Source of the DNA: Antedon mediterranea
Taxonomy: Eukaryota > Echinodermata > Crinoidea > Comatulida > Antedonidae
Reading direction: 5' to 3'
NCBI RefSeq assembly: GCF_964355755.1
Contig: NC_092672.1
Coordinates: forward strand, 33,726,501 to 33,786,500
Length of the DNA: 60,000 nt
Shown: positions 26,801-41,800 of the stretch, one piece after another
Layout of the letters: the number at the start of each line of letters is the position of its first letter
How positions within the stretch are numbered: position 1 is the stretch's first letter
Made by a program: the position numbers and the translations under genes
The notes under the pieces: model-generated
The model's input: only the letters and a program-made list of their open reading frames with translations
What the model was told of the DNA's origin: nothing
Databases searched by the model: none

Positions 26801-29800
26801 CAATTTAGTTAATTACTGTACAGTTGTATTCATTGTAATTTCCAGTCCACTCTCTGTTAAATTTAGTTAAGCTCTGTCTACACCATCAAACTAGTTTGAC
26901 CAAAAAATGTGTATTGCACCCAAATATGGTAGTGATATGCTCAAATATGGTATTGATATGACATCATCATGTCCATATATAGACACATCACATTTTGTTG
27001 TCACATAAAGTTTGATACTGACAAGTTCCCAAAGAAGGTGTTTGCAAATTGGGTTAGCTTCAGCACCTCATTTTACAATATGTTGTCCCACCCCACAACA
27101 CCCTATTTAAAAATCCTAGATCCCCTTTTCAACTGTATTGGTATTGTATTGATCTAAATACATGCTGCTGTAGTTGATCCTTCACCATTGGTATTACTAT
27201 TGTTTAACCAAGGCATGGCATTCGTGGGCGTTCATGAACTACGAGGCAGTCTTATACTACAAGAACAGCCAATCAGCAGCAGCTACGCCATCTCAGACTA
27301 TCAAAGAACCGGAGTTAGTTCCGGTGGATGAATCTGGCGAGTCAAACGAAGATGTTAAAGATGATATTGAAGAGGAAGGAGCTGGAGACTCGGAGGATGT
27401 GGGATTGGAGAAAGGAACTAGCCCATCTCAAAACGTAAATATTTGATTTTGAATTATTTAAAATAATTGTTGGGCTTTGTATAGTATACGTAACTTAACC
27501 ACAATTGAATAGTTATATTTAGTATCTCCTAAATTAAAACTAATTGACCAATGACCCCTCTTATTAATAACCTATAATCAAGCACCCTTTAAATCAATCA
27601 ATCAAGGAATACAGTAACTCCAAACAATGATCCCTCTAATCATAGACCATTTAATAAACTACCCCTCTAATTAAAGACCCCCTAATCTATGACTTCGCTA
27701 GTTAGACCCCACTATTAAACCCCTCTAATTTGGACCTCCTCTAATTAAGACCCTTCCAATTAAATTCCTATAATCAAGCACCTGTCTAAACCAAGGACCC
27801 CTCTAATCTAGGTCTCTTTATCAAAAACCCTCTTATCGAAGACCCTCTGATAACCTACCCTCTAATTAGGACCCCTTTAATTTAAGACCCAAAATTAACC
27901 AAGAACCTCTCTAATCTAGGTCTCTTTATCAAAGACCTCTAATCAAGGACCCTCTGATAAATTACCCTCTAATTAGGACCCCTCTAATTTAAGACCCAAA
28001 ATTAACCAAGAACCTCTCTTATCTAGGTCTCTTTATCAAAGACCTCTAATCAAGGACCCTCTGATAAATTACCCTCTAATTAGGACCCCTCTAATTTAAG
28101 ACCCAAAATTAACCAAGAACCTCTCTTATCTAGGTCTCTTTATCAAAGACCTCTAATCAAGGACCCTCTGATAAATTACCCTCTAATTATCTGTCAACGA
28201 TTTTAACTTTTATATAAATTTTATATAATCATTGTAAATTTTTAAGCCTTTAATATATTTTATGTCATTTGAATATTTAATATTTTATGTGTTGTACTGT
28301 ATGTTTGTTTTATCGAGGGCCCTGAATGATCAGTTCTATTAGGAACTGGATAGGCTACCCTCAGTAAATATGGTAATAAATAAATAAATAAATAAATAAG
28401 GAGCCTTTAATTAAGTACTGACCTCGCTAATCTAAGGATCACACTGTTGCTTTGCTGCATACAACTATAGTTTACATACGCACTGATAATCAGTCACCAT
28501 TCAAGATGCCTTTATAGTATCGTAGAACACTTTCCAGCTAATTTCTTTTTTCCTTTTTGAGTAATCGCCCAAATCAATGTGGCCGAACCTCGTACACGAT
28601 TTTCATTCATAACCAATTACTATACAAAACTAGATATAGTAATAATCTTTTAAATTGATTTCCTGGTAAATAATTCTGTAACTAACAGCTGCCAAATTTA
28701 TCATTAGAAAAGGGAAGTTTGATTTATCACACCTGTCTGCAAAAGCTCTTTGCTGTTTTTCAGTTAATTAAAGAAACAAGGTTGAAATATGTATTGTAAG
28801 CATTGGAATGCATTGGTTCAAAATTAAAAACACAACAAAAAAAATTTATTATTGACATAATTTGTCCACTATAATGACACTTTAATTCTTCTAACCTAAA
28901 TATTTAAACATGCACATTCATTTAGATAGCAACCTTTTAGTCTTCAAAACACAAAAATATGCGTATATTGAGTCAAAAAGTCATTCTGCGCATGCTCAGA
29001 AACCTATCATTTTGTTTCATTTAGTTATTTGACTATCAATATAATATACACTAACATACAATACAACATACTGATTAAGAATGCTGGGTAGTGTCAGCTT
29101 AAGGAAAAATACATTGCTTTAATCGCAGCTACCCCTCATATAAAATGAAAACATATAAAAGATGATAAAAAAATTTCATAACAATCTGTCTATATGTTTA
29201 TTTAATTTCTATTAGTGTAAAAACAAAAGTTTAAACAAGTAGAAAAAAATAGGAATTTTAAATATGTTATCATCCTCATTGATGTAAAGTACATGTACTG
29301 GTCTGTAACTTAACATTGCATAATATCATTGATCCATGAATCTAATGCAATGATTCACAACCCCCATTCACATCGTTTAGTTTAATGAGTTATGAGATGT
29401 TCCGGTCAATGAAACTGTCAAGACCAATAGTAATATAAAGATGATTTTAAAAAGAAGAGGAAGAAGACATTGGTGACTCAGAAGGTGTTACTGTTAGATA
29501 AGATAGAGTAATTTTAATTGTGTTTAATAAACTATTCAAAATGCATGAAATCTCCCCTCCCAAAAACAAACTGTCTGAATATGGGAAGATTCTAAACCAT
29601 GCCCTCTTTGAAAAGAGGAAACTCAGCTAAACTTTTATTTTAATATGAACATCTTTCTTAAACCAGTACACTCTTATAATAAGCAAAATCTAAAAAAATA
29701 AGAATTTTCTCAAAGCCTTAATAACTAAAGTCTATAAAATGTGTATAACATTTAACAACCAGACATTTTATACCAGTCTATGGATTGTCGGAGTTTACTA

Positions 29801-32800
29801 ATAGTTTTTAAATAGTTAACTAGTTAACTTAGTTATTTTAGATTACTAGTTAACTACTAGTAGTTATCTTAGTTATTTAGTTAGTTAACTAATAGGTTTT
29901 TTATTTGCAATTTTCTTTATTCATAATCATTCTCCCTTATTTTAGCTTTTTAATCATGTATAAACAAGTATTAGAAATAAAACTAGTTAACTAGTTAACT
30001 ACTAGTTATCTTAGTTAATTAGTTAACTAATAGTTTTTTTTTGCAATTTTCTTTATTCGTAATCATTCTCCATTGTTTTAGCTATTTAAGCATGCATAAA
30101 CAAATATTAGAAATAAAAATAACTCATCCACAAAAATAAGTATTTCATTTTTTTTAAATTTAGTATAATCAGTACGTTGCAACGTATGCCATCCCCGCTG
30201 TACAGGGATTTTTCCGTTCCATCTCGCTATCGAGCAGTAACTCACTACAAGACACTCTACGTCTTCTCACCCTTTGGTTTGATTACGGCCAGTGTACAGA
30301 CGTCTACGATGCGCTGGTTGAAGGGATAAAGTCTATTCAAATTGACACGTGGCTTCAGGTAGGACCATATATATATATTTATTTATTTTATTGAAACATG
30401 GCACTGTAGTTTTTGCTTGTTGTAATAGATTTACTGCCGATCAATCATATTTGATACTTTCTTTCAAAGGCATGTGACACAAGAAATTCTTTTCCATGTA
30501 TAGAGCCCTTATTGAAAAAATATAAAACGGTCTTAAATTATAATATACTTATGGCTATAAGAAACAAAAAATATATTTAGGTACTGTACAGGTTATTGTT
30601 TATCGTCAACTCTCCAAATACCTGGACCAGACTCTCTGAAAACCAGAAACTCTCCCAAAACCAGACTTTTCCAAAATGTCCAACATTTTTTTTTTACCAT
30701 AAAAGAAACATTCTGAATACCAAACCTTCCAGAAACATATTAGGCGTGTGTGTCCAAGGGTGTCCGGTATTGGGAGAGTTGACTGTATTCAAGTTGTTGC
30801 ATCTTAGTGTGAAACCAAGCTTTTAGGGTGAATTTTGAGCACTGTCATAATTGTGTACTACATAAATTTACTTTAAAGTCTCTGCTTGCATCGTAAGAAA
30901 ACAGCATTGAGTAATACCAGTTGGTGAAATGCATTACGGAAGTTGAAAACACCCTCATTTTACATATCAACCTTGTCTGGTCAGTTTTAAACTAAGGAAG
31001 TTTTTAATTGACAACATAAACAAGTTTATAGTCCAGCTGTTTATCTCCTGCGTTAAACAAGTTGCGGGTCAATTTATTGTTTGCTGGTTACTTTAACCTA
31101 AAGTGACCGTAGGTTTCTCATTAATTCAACGTCAGGTACTGTAAACGTCACAAACAATTTAAGTCTACATCGCTATCATTTATATATAATATATATATTT
31201 TTACTTTAATGAGTTTTCCCCAAAATAAATGAAAAATTATTATTATTAAGATTAATCAAATCAGACATTGAATAGGTTATTTTGTAGTTTTAATGAAGTT
31301 AATCACTTCTGTAGACAAAAAAAAAACGAACAAATAATAATATAATCAACCAAAAATCCATTGGCTGGCAGCCAATTTGATTGTTTTTTTTTTATTTAGT
31401 GAACTCAAAATGGCATTTTAAAAAAAGAATGAATAATTACAATACATTTTTAATATATTTTTTATTTACATTTTCAATTCGCTTTCGGTTTATTTTATTT
31501 AATCTCAATTGAGATCTGATCTGACTGATACCAACATCATTGTAATTTTTCCAGTACTTTGCCTTTGTATTTTAACAGTAATACAGTAGGCCCTAAATAT
31601 TTAAAATGTAGTTTCAATACTAGGAAGGATAATAGTTTAGCATGGGCTTGCAGCTTGGTTCCCTTAATAGAGGTTTTACTATACTATATATTTTCGTCTA
31701 AAGAACAAACAAGAATCTCGAGCAAATTATTAATTCTTTCCTTATTTATTTTTCATTTTATTATTTTTTAAAATAACATAATATCCTAAGAAATTATACT
31801 CTTTCTAATTAATCTGGTAGGTGTTTCAGTTTTTCTATATTGTGGCAATGCTTTTTTATTTTTTTACCTTTTAACTTAGAAATTAGGGTTATTTTGAAAG
31901 GTTGTTTTCCAATTTAGGCTGTAGGAAGGATGTAGTGTTTGGCGTCTCATTTGGCGTTAAAATGGAAATCTGTTTTTCTGGAAGGTTCAAAAGTTATCAG
32001 TTACTTTAAAGATGGTATTAACCTGTCAACATTTAACTTCCAAAGGAAATTGAGAATCTTAGTGTCAATTGTGTCTGTCTGGCAACTGAATTGAATTAGA
32101 ATAGAAGATAAAAATGGTGTTTCATGTCCTAAATAAATGTTTAAAAAATCTTGTGAATCCATTCAACACTAAATAATACAGTAAGAAAACTCAATTTGTA
32201 CAAATATTTTTATTCTATTATTTCTAAACATACACTTTAGTATTCATTACAATACTGTAGTACTAGTATTACATAAGGATCAACGTCAAAGTAATTACTG
32301 CAGTAACTACATTTTTTACTGCAGCAATGTAGGACTGAGTTGGTTGTAAACATCATGGGCCATGATGACGATTCATGCCCTGCAATGGCGAATCCAAAAA
32401 ATAACTTGTTTAATAACTGCATAAACAGGTTTTTTAAACAAAATGTTGTTAATGCAGTCCAGTAACTGTAGTAAAGTAATTTTGACATGGTCTCATAACT
32501 ATCTGACTAAACTAAAACTGACCATATTATAATGAGGCTTAAATCGTTTTTCCTGAATGAAAATGTAATTTTTTTTTATTTTACAAATTAACGTATAAAA
32601 TCCAAAGAAATTTTCAATTATTCTACAACAATTACATTTAAAACTTGACCTCCAAAGTATATTAACTACTGAAGCAATTACAGCATTGTTTATAAATGTG
32701 TAATTTGCAACATTGTTCATGTTTTAAAGTGGTCACAATGGTGTTTAATAATAGTTATTACCTCTATGAATAATGATGTGTGATTATTACGGTATATCCT

Positions 32801-35800
32801 CTGGTATAATCTCACCCCTACTTTATGTCTGATTTCTCAAACTGGCATATCCTCGAGTATAGTCCCAGTATTGACTTTTGATCTGAATGTAAGCCTCTCT
32901 CTAGCCAGTTCAGATGAGTTTTTACAAGAAATGCTTACCAATCATTTTTTTTTTCTTAACCCAGGCTTTCCCCAGGTATATAGTCCCACCCCCAAAGTTG
33001 GCCCAATTTCATGTTCTAAGGGGGTGGAATTATTTGATACACAAAGACCAATTTTTGTTTTTATTTGTTCCACCATACTTCAACAACAGGCAATATATAA
33101 TAAAAAGTGTGGAACATGGAAAGGAGGTCAAATAATGTGCTTTAGGACTTGACCCCCATAAGTCATAATCAAATTGAAACTATAATTGATCACTACACAC
33201 AAAATACAACCAAAATCTAGTTACAATAAATTCGGTTCAGTCCCATGAGGCATTTGATTTACACCATTGCTAAAAAAATGTACTATATAAAAAGACTAGA
33301 TACATTTTTTTGTTATCCTCGAGTATAAAACATATTTGTTGACAATTAAAAACCTATCACTATACAGCAAACTTGTATTAACGCTATGGATTATATCATT
33401 ACTAACGTTTTAAATGTGTATGTACATTGGTCGAGTAGTAGAGCATTCTTCAATTGTACATGTTGATTAGTACGTTTTTCAACTCATCCCTAAGATTTTT
33501 TTAACAGGGTCAGTAAACTACTGTAGTTAATTACTGGCTTAAATTATTCTGACCAATCATTTTAACATATTTTCTGTGAAAAAATGCACTTGTTGAAATG
33601 GGCCACTAGTTTCTGCCAGGTTTTACAGGTCCTTGCCCAGCAGACCTGTGAAAGTGAACACTTGAAAATTCTTTGAATTTTATAAAACTTTAAAAAAAAT
33701 AGTTTTTAGAGGGTAAAAAGAAGATGTCCCATAAAAGTTGTATACCGGTTGTTGTTACTATGCAGTTCATTTCCTTGATCAAGCTGAAGCCACACCTGGT
33801 CGGACCGCATTAACTCCAGAATTACACTATTACTTGTAGAATCGTAAGCATCACTACTATCATAATCATGAACAGCTACCTGTACCTCCCCATTTTTCAT
33901 TAGTTTAACGTACGGGGAGCTTGTACGGGACGCTGTGTGGATGTGAAAAATAAAAGCGTAAGCTCCGTGGACTTTCGTGGTGAATATGCCAGTATATTGA
34001 TCAAAGCAATCGCCGACATTTATGAATAATGACGCGTAAGTTAACACTTCGTCCATGTCAGCGGTTGCAGCGAGGGCAGAAACACGTGCCGCTGAGAAGG
34101 CAACGTTCACGTTTGTTTTCTGCGTTTCACCAGACCCTGGTGGTCCTCGTGGCCCAGCTCTTCCTTGTAAACCGGGATGACCTCTTTGGCCACTTGGTCC
34201 TTTCGGACCTCTGTCTCCTTTTTCACCGTCTATGCCAATGACGCCATCTTTTCCATTCTCTCCTTTGATTCCTTGTAAGCCTTGTAAACCATTATGTCCG
34301 TTGGCACCATGGTTTCCTGGCATTCCCGGTATGCCTGGATTTCCCGGTGGACCTGGCGCCCCCGGATCCCCACGTACGCAGCACGAACTACACGTATCCT
34401 GTTCAGTATCCCCATTGGCTTTCTTCGCCTTTAATAATTTTGCCTTACTATTTGGAATGTATTTATTAGCATTATCAGATTTAGCTGCATTTGCAATATC
34501 AGAAATGAACAAAAATCCTAAAACAAGAACAAATAATGAACAGATATAGCGATCCATACTGAATAGGGTCAAAGTTCAATTCCGGTTTTTTTTTTCAGAA
34601 TGTCTTAAAGTAATTGTTCAGTTAATGCAGTCTGCCATTTGAAGTTTGTTTAACTTAACACCTTTGCGTCTAAAATAAATGACTTAAGTTATAAACACTT
34701 GATATTATGACCATAGGCGCAGTTCTTGGAATAACATTGAACAATTCTTGATTCATTTAATCTGAAAAATAAAGATTGAAATTAAAGTTACTCATGTGCA
34801 TTGTGAGCAAGTGAAACTGTTTTAACTAATAAAACTTTGTTACCGTTTATTAACTTATTGGTTTAGGGCCAAAATATATCTTATTCAATTTGACTATAGG
34901 ACTCAAACATGTAATTCATAACTCGAAAGAAAGAATTGATTTTTACCAACCTGGTAATAATCATCATGTAAAAATTGTTCTACTGCAGTTACTGCAGTAA
35001 TTACATTTTAAAATAAACATAATTGCATTGCAACAGTGTTTATTATTTTTCTAAATAAGTACATAGGTATATTTTTTTAATTGATTTGTATCCATTGGGT
35101 AATAATAGAATTCATGTAAAAATTGTTCTACTGCAGTTACTGCAGCAACTACATTTTTACACTTTTTAACAAAAATAAATTTAACAATTAAATAATTTTA
35201 TTTTTCACAATGAAGACATAATATGCAGACAGTATATGTATTAAACCGTGTGTATTATTATTAAGGACTAATAGTACATAGGTAATAAACTACACAAGAA
35301 GTTACTGCAGTAATAATTGAAATGAAGATACCTCCAATAGTGTAAAATATTAATATACATGATATTGATATTGATAAAAATATATATGTGAAAATGATTT
35401 CATCTGGTTTCAATGTAGTAATAAGATATAGTTCATAAATTCATGAACGACATCAATTTTCTGCCATTAGCTTGATGAAACTGTCTTGACACATGTGGTA
35501 CTGTAGTTTGACACTGGTTTTTAATTTATGATTATCTTATTCAAAAATATACATATTTTTTAGCATTTGACCCAGAAAATTGAGTTTCCAACATTTGTTT
35601 GTAATGGCCCAATATTAATGCACTTTTAACCACTTCCATTCCGTGATCGGCGAGATCTAAGTGACAGGTTATTTAATGTTGTTAGATTGTAGAATAATAG
35701 GCGATTACACCAATTTTGACCGACTTTGAACCAAGTTGAAATATTTAGTATTTGTTCCACACTATCAAACTTCATGTGACTTTGTGATGTGCCCATATGG

Positions 35801-38800
35801 ACATGATGATGTCATATCACTACCATGTTTGGGCATATCACTACCATATTTGGGCACATCAAACCATTTTTGTCAAACTAGTTTTAGTGTAGAAGTATGA
35901 ATGTTGTTTGTGAATGTTCCTTTAATGTCTATTAAACTCATGGTGTTTGTCATCTCTGCAAGATGGCTTCTGTAGCACGAAAATCATGTATTAATGTTAA
36001 CCATTTCCTTAATGCATTATTCATTTAATTTTTTTTAAATTATAAATTAATATTGACTTAATTAATCGATATGCCAATGGAAATTGGATTTGAATGTTGA
36101 ATTAGTTTGTTTATACAGATTGTGTCAGAGTTGGTGTAACTGTCAGGTTGTAAAGTTAGAAACTAATTATTTGCCCTTGGGACGTGCCCCTATTAAAGGG
36201 ACAACTTTCCATGCAACGCTTTACAGTAGAACCTCGATTAAAGGGACATCTTCGAGGTGTTGATCATGTTGTTAAATTATATTTCTCCTGTTTATTTCAA
36301 CCCTAAATATGGGTATCCCTGAATAGGGGTATTGCAGATTGAGGTATCACTGAAGAGGAGTATCTCTGAGTAGGGGAATCCCTAAATAACGGTATTCAAA
36401 AATGGGGATCCTTGAATAGGGGATCCCTGAATAGGCGTATACGTACCTCAATAGGGGTATTCCAGAATAGAGGCTTCCCTAGGGGTATCCCTGGACCGTA
36501 CCTCAATAGGGGTATTCCAGAATAGAGGCTTCCCTAGGGGTATCCCTGTTCCAATGATTAACAGCCAACAACTATGGGTTCACTTTGCTGGATACATAAA
36601 AATAAAATACAGATATTTTTTCAATCATACACTTTTAGCAATCTAAATGTAGCTTGGTTTCTGTAAATGTCTAGGAGACATAAATAATGTGTACTATAGT
36701 TCATTTCCACTATTAACAAGCTCTAACAAACAGGAGTACTGTAATCACAATCACACAAATATTAATGATTATTGATCGATTGTTCTCTTTTTATCGCTAC
36801 AGTTAAAAATGTTCCCACAGGCCTTGTTAATGTTAGCACAGTTTATATAAACATTTGGTTGTTGAAAACTCATACAAGCTTTGACCAATCAGAGTGCAGT
36901 GTTGTTATCATTGTTGAAGCTTTAAAAAAAAGACAATTATATATCTGTACAGTGAAGAAAAGAGAAAGTAATACATGTAATTACTAATAAGTACATGAGC
37001 CATTAAGGTTGTCTGTTAAAGTTTAATTTATTTTAGTGTAACTAATACAGTTAGTACAGTAGTGCCTTATACAATGTACTTTATTCTTTTCTATTACTGG
37101 AGCATGTTAAAAATGACTGAATGTACATTTTGTTTATACTCTAGTCTATGCAATAACAAGCTTTTCTGGGTATATCATACAAACAAACAAACTAATATCC
37201 TACATTGTTGCAGTAAAAATATAGTTACTGCAGTAGAATCATTTTCAAATAATCTATATTAGTATTATTTTTTTTTTTTTTATTATTTTTTTTTTTTTTT
37301 TTTAATATTTAGTTTTGCCATTAAATGTGAAATTTACCCCCCATTTTTCTTCTTTTTTTTTTAATTGAAAACAATCTAGGATAGTTTAACTAAGAAAAGA
37401 CAATTGACTCAATTATATGCAACTATTAATGTAATACTTTTATTGGCTGATACTAGTATTAATGCCTCAAATAGTGGACTCTGTAAATAGTAGACTACGC
37501 ACAATGTTTTAATTCTACTTTTTGGCAAATAAATATATAATAATCCATAACTATTTTATAAATTGTAACATTCCATTAGCCATAATAATTTAATTTAAGG
37601 TTTTAAATAAAATGCATTTTTTTGTATTTAATTATTAAGAATGCACTTTTTCTAATATTAATTAACCCTCGTAAATGCCACTGTTTTACATTATGATACC
37701 CAGGTGCACCACTTTTTCACATTACCATATCCAGGTGCTAAACAAGCATTTGATTTACACCCTGTTGGGTCATAGGTGTGACATGATATACCTATAAAGT
37801 GTTCCCAATCTATTTTTGCTTTACAAAATACTAAATTGTGTTGGTTGTTATAAATTGCTTTGACAAGCTTTGCATTGTGATAAATAACTAGATATTTAAT
37901 ACCTTATAAAAGGTAATACAGGCTGTGGAATGCATTTAATACTATCCCTTCAGGTGTAAATATATAATTGCATCTAATTCATACAAATTTTCAATTCAAT
38001 TTGATAAAAATTCATAAGAAATTGTAATAGTAGACTGTGTACAATAAACACTGCGTTATTTGGAATTTGATGTTTAAATTGAGCAAAAAAATATCTCATC
38101 TCACTGCTTTTTGCCTTAATGTTAGGGTAACAATATTACAACCACTGAACCATCAAACAACCAGGCAGAGTTTTTTTTTCAGGATTTACTAGAAAATTTG
38201 TTAACTCCATGAAAGACAGTCTGGTGATGCCAGATACCTACGATGTCTTGTGCTTATTCCAAAGAGTTTAGAATTATTGGTTTGATCAAAGAACTTATAA
38301 CACAAGAATTTGCATTCAAAACACAGTATCGGAAGTACAGGGTTAAAAGGTCAAACTGGGCGACGCCATTTCACAGCATGGAGCAGCGCCCCCTCTAAAC
38401 TAGGAAGTCAATTACTCTACCCCCTAGAGTATTAGCAGATCCCCTCTATGATTTTGACTTTCTAATTTGATGCGGGCGCCCTACTCCTCAGTCAATTACT
38501 CTATCCCCCAGAGCATTAGCAGATCCCCTCTATGATTTTGACTTTCTAATTTGATGCGGGCGCCCTACTCCATGGCTCACAATGGCGCCACCCATAGCTC
38601 TATTCTATCCCACAATGCCTTTCGAAATTGTTACGCGCTTCGGACGAACAGGAGATTCTTGTGTTATAAGTTCTTTGGTTTGATTAGCAATAAAAATCTT
38701 AAGCTCTGTCTACACTATCAAACTTTATGTGCAAAAAAAAATGTGATGTGTCCATATATGGACATGATGATGTCATATCACTACTACTAACCATATTTGT

Positions 38801-41800
38801 TGGGTATATCATGGAGTAAAGAATATTCTTTACTCCATGGGTATATCACCAACTTATTTGGGTACATCACACTTTTTTGTCAAACTAGTTTGATAGTGTA
38901 GACAGAACTTTAGCTACATCCCTATGTAATTGTAAGGGAATTTGGACAAACCAGAATGTTCTTTTTTCGAAGAAAAAAAGAAGCAAAAATCATTAAGAGC
39001 TTTTAAAGGCTATAAGTTTACCATAGTTTCCACTTCCACAAGTCTATGATTCAAAAAGGACACTTCACTGGCCAGTAAAAAAGAAGGGAAGAGATGAAGT
39101 TGAACCCATCAAACCCCCTACCTACAAGCTTAACTGTAGCTGTCTATCAATGAGCCAACAATAAAATAGTAATAAAGGAATACATAACACATCTACAGAC
39201 TATGAAATACTCAGTGAATGATCTATAGAATTAGAGAATAATACTCACCTGTCGTTCATCACCGGAATGTTTTGTTCTTACAAGTTTACTAAAAAGTAAT
39301 ACTGGCGCAATCTGGGTTTAACGTTTTTAACACCCTAAATATTTCTTTGTAAACAATCCTTTTTAAATTCAAATAGCACAATTACAAAAAGATTCCAAGG
39401 TTTATCAGACTAGAAAGCAGCTCTTTATTGTCAGTCCATTTTGATCAGGCAATCCACTTTAAAAATTAAATACGACAATTGTTGAATATTGACGGATTAG
39501 TTATACTTTTGATTTTGATAAATAAATGTTAACTAAAAGTACCAACATTTTAGTTTTTCAATAAAAGGAATATTTTGTATAATTTAGTTCGATTCAACAA
39601 AAGCTAATCTTAATTGAATTAGGTCATTGTGATCTTAGTGAAACACACAAAAAAAATACAAAATAAAAGAAATACATGAATTTGAATTAGAAAAACAAAT
39701 TTCTGCGATTGCATATTCAATTATTCGCACAAAAAAAATAATGTTTTCACTTGTAAAATGACAAATGGAATAAATTCAACCAAAAACCCATTGGCTGGCA
39801 GCCAATTTTACCATTTTTTGCTTTAAATTACGTTTTTTTAGGTAAATACATTTTCTTTCGATCAAATTTGTGGTTAAAGTGTTACATTAAAATAACATAT
39901 TCTATTTTTTTTTCCTCTAATATCCTGACTTAATTTTATATCCAGGAGGGTGGGCTTATTACCTCCATATTAAATGTAACATCCATCTGCACCTGGGGTA
40001 ACAAGTGAAACATAATCTTGTTCTTCCTTGTTTTAAGTTTATCCCAAAAGAGCATGATATACTTCCAATTTTAATCACTTTTCTTTCCAATGTTTTTACA
40101 GTCCACCATGTCACACATTTGGAATTTCAAATTTGTCTAAATTGGATGGTCAGAATGTTTTGAAAGCAAAAAAGGATTTTTTGGGTTGAGTCAATTTGTT
40201 TTAATTCATAAATTTAGCCTACCTACTATTACTAATCATTATTTTTTCATGATTTAGACTACTCTGGGGTCACCGAGGTCTGACCCCTGTGGATTCTTTT
40301 ATGAGGACTTCAAAGAGAGTTAATATGATTTAAGACTACTGATACTACAGTATACTACTAATTTGTTACCTCTCATTAAATCTGTTGCATGTTCATACTG
40401 CCCCTTGTGTCATACATATTGCTGTACTGTAGGGTTCAGGTTCAGTTCAAAGGCACCCATTGCTATCATTTACGGACCATTTCAGAATTATTTTACTGCA
40501 GTTACTGCAGTAACTACATTTTGTTGCTGTAAAAACATATGAATTGTTTCTATGTAAAAGTTTATAATGCACTTGAATAAACAGTGTATGATTACCTTCA
40601 AAAACCTGCTTTTACATATAGGTTAAAGAGGAGTAAGCAAAATGTAGTTTACTGCAGTAACTGCAGTAGATGAATTTTGACATGGTCTCTATAGAGGCAT
40701 AGATCAACCCAAAACACAATAAACTTGATTGAACAAACGCTTCTATATCAGCAGCACACTATCATGTAAGACGTTCATTTACAAGGCAATATAAAACAAA
40801 AGACAGACAAATATTGCTTATTATGCCTATTATAATTGTTAAAAATATATACACAAGATGTAACCTTCTTTTGCGATGGTTCTTTTTACTGTTATTCAAT
40901 TGTATATTTAAACATCTGAATGTTTATTTTGATTGTTTGGTTGATATTTTAAATATTTGTCTTTTTTATTCCTATTGGATGATATGTCTATATGTGTAGT
41001 ACAGTCTCTAGTATGTAAATAAAACCGTTTGTTCTGGTGATTCCTCAAGGATTTACTTTTGTTACCCCTCAAATGTTGGTTTCCTAGGCATTCAATTATT
41101 ATTGTGAACAATTTGTTCTAGAAGAAACGAATTTTGTCAACCTCAAGTGTTTGAAAACTTGAGAGTTGAAACCTCATGAGACCCAATACGAAAAAGGAAC
41201 CTTACAGTAATATATGAAAAGAGAGAATGTACAAAACGAAAATGAAGATCTAACTATGAAAACCAAACCCAAATAATGAAAAATAAATGCAATTATTATA
41301 CAAAAAAGAAGATGCAAATATATACGAAAACTCTTTCTTTCAAACTATTTCACATTTTTTGGTTATTATTTCCATATATTATGCCTACGGTATCATTTTT
41401 CATATAGTAGGGTCTCATTTTTCATTTAGTAGGGTCTCATTTGGCACTGATATCAACGTTAATGACTTCCTTGTGACCCTGTTGTCATCTAATGCAAGTT
41501 ATTCTACTAGACATGCTCTTCTCCCAATGAGCTATTTAAGCATACCAGAGGGAGCTTAAAATAATAATGTTCTTTTAAGGGTTATCATCACTGTCAACCA
41601 AAAAAATTATTAGGAAAGTAAATGTTATTGAACAATCTTTGGGTTTCATGTAACAAACCGGTTCAGGTGGCTATTAAACCAGGTGATTATTTAAATTATA
41701 ACATTTTCTTTAATTACTACTGTCACAAACTTATCAGTACTATACACTGGTCCCTCTGGAAGAACAATCTTTGACTTGAATTGAAGAGGCTACCTAGTAT

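Larger units (their letters stand above)
27435..30163 (+). other. mTOR intron 37 (2.7 kb)
   Basis: Holds CCTCTAATTA-rich repeats, a LINE-like tail and a TAGTTAAC tandem duplication, listed separately. Between about 28400 and 29800 only AT-rich DNA is seen. No small exon coding a KVTEDLSK-like segment was recognised. Confidence 0.75.

Noticed and set aside
27435-30163. Extra small mTOR exon coding a KVTEDLSK-like piece
   Set aside because: No frame with this sequence between plausible splice sites was seen, and exons 37 and 38 join in phase.
34029-34549. Plus-strand Pro/Gly-rich frames
   Set aside because: They are antisense shadows of the collagen repeats of the nested C1q gene.
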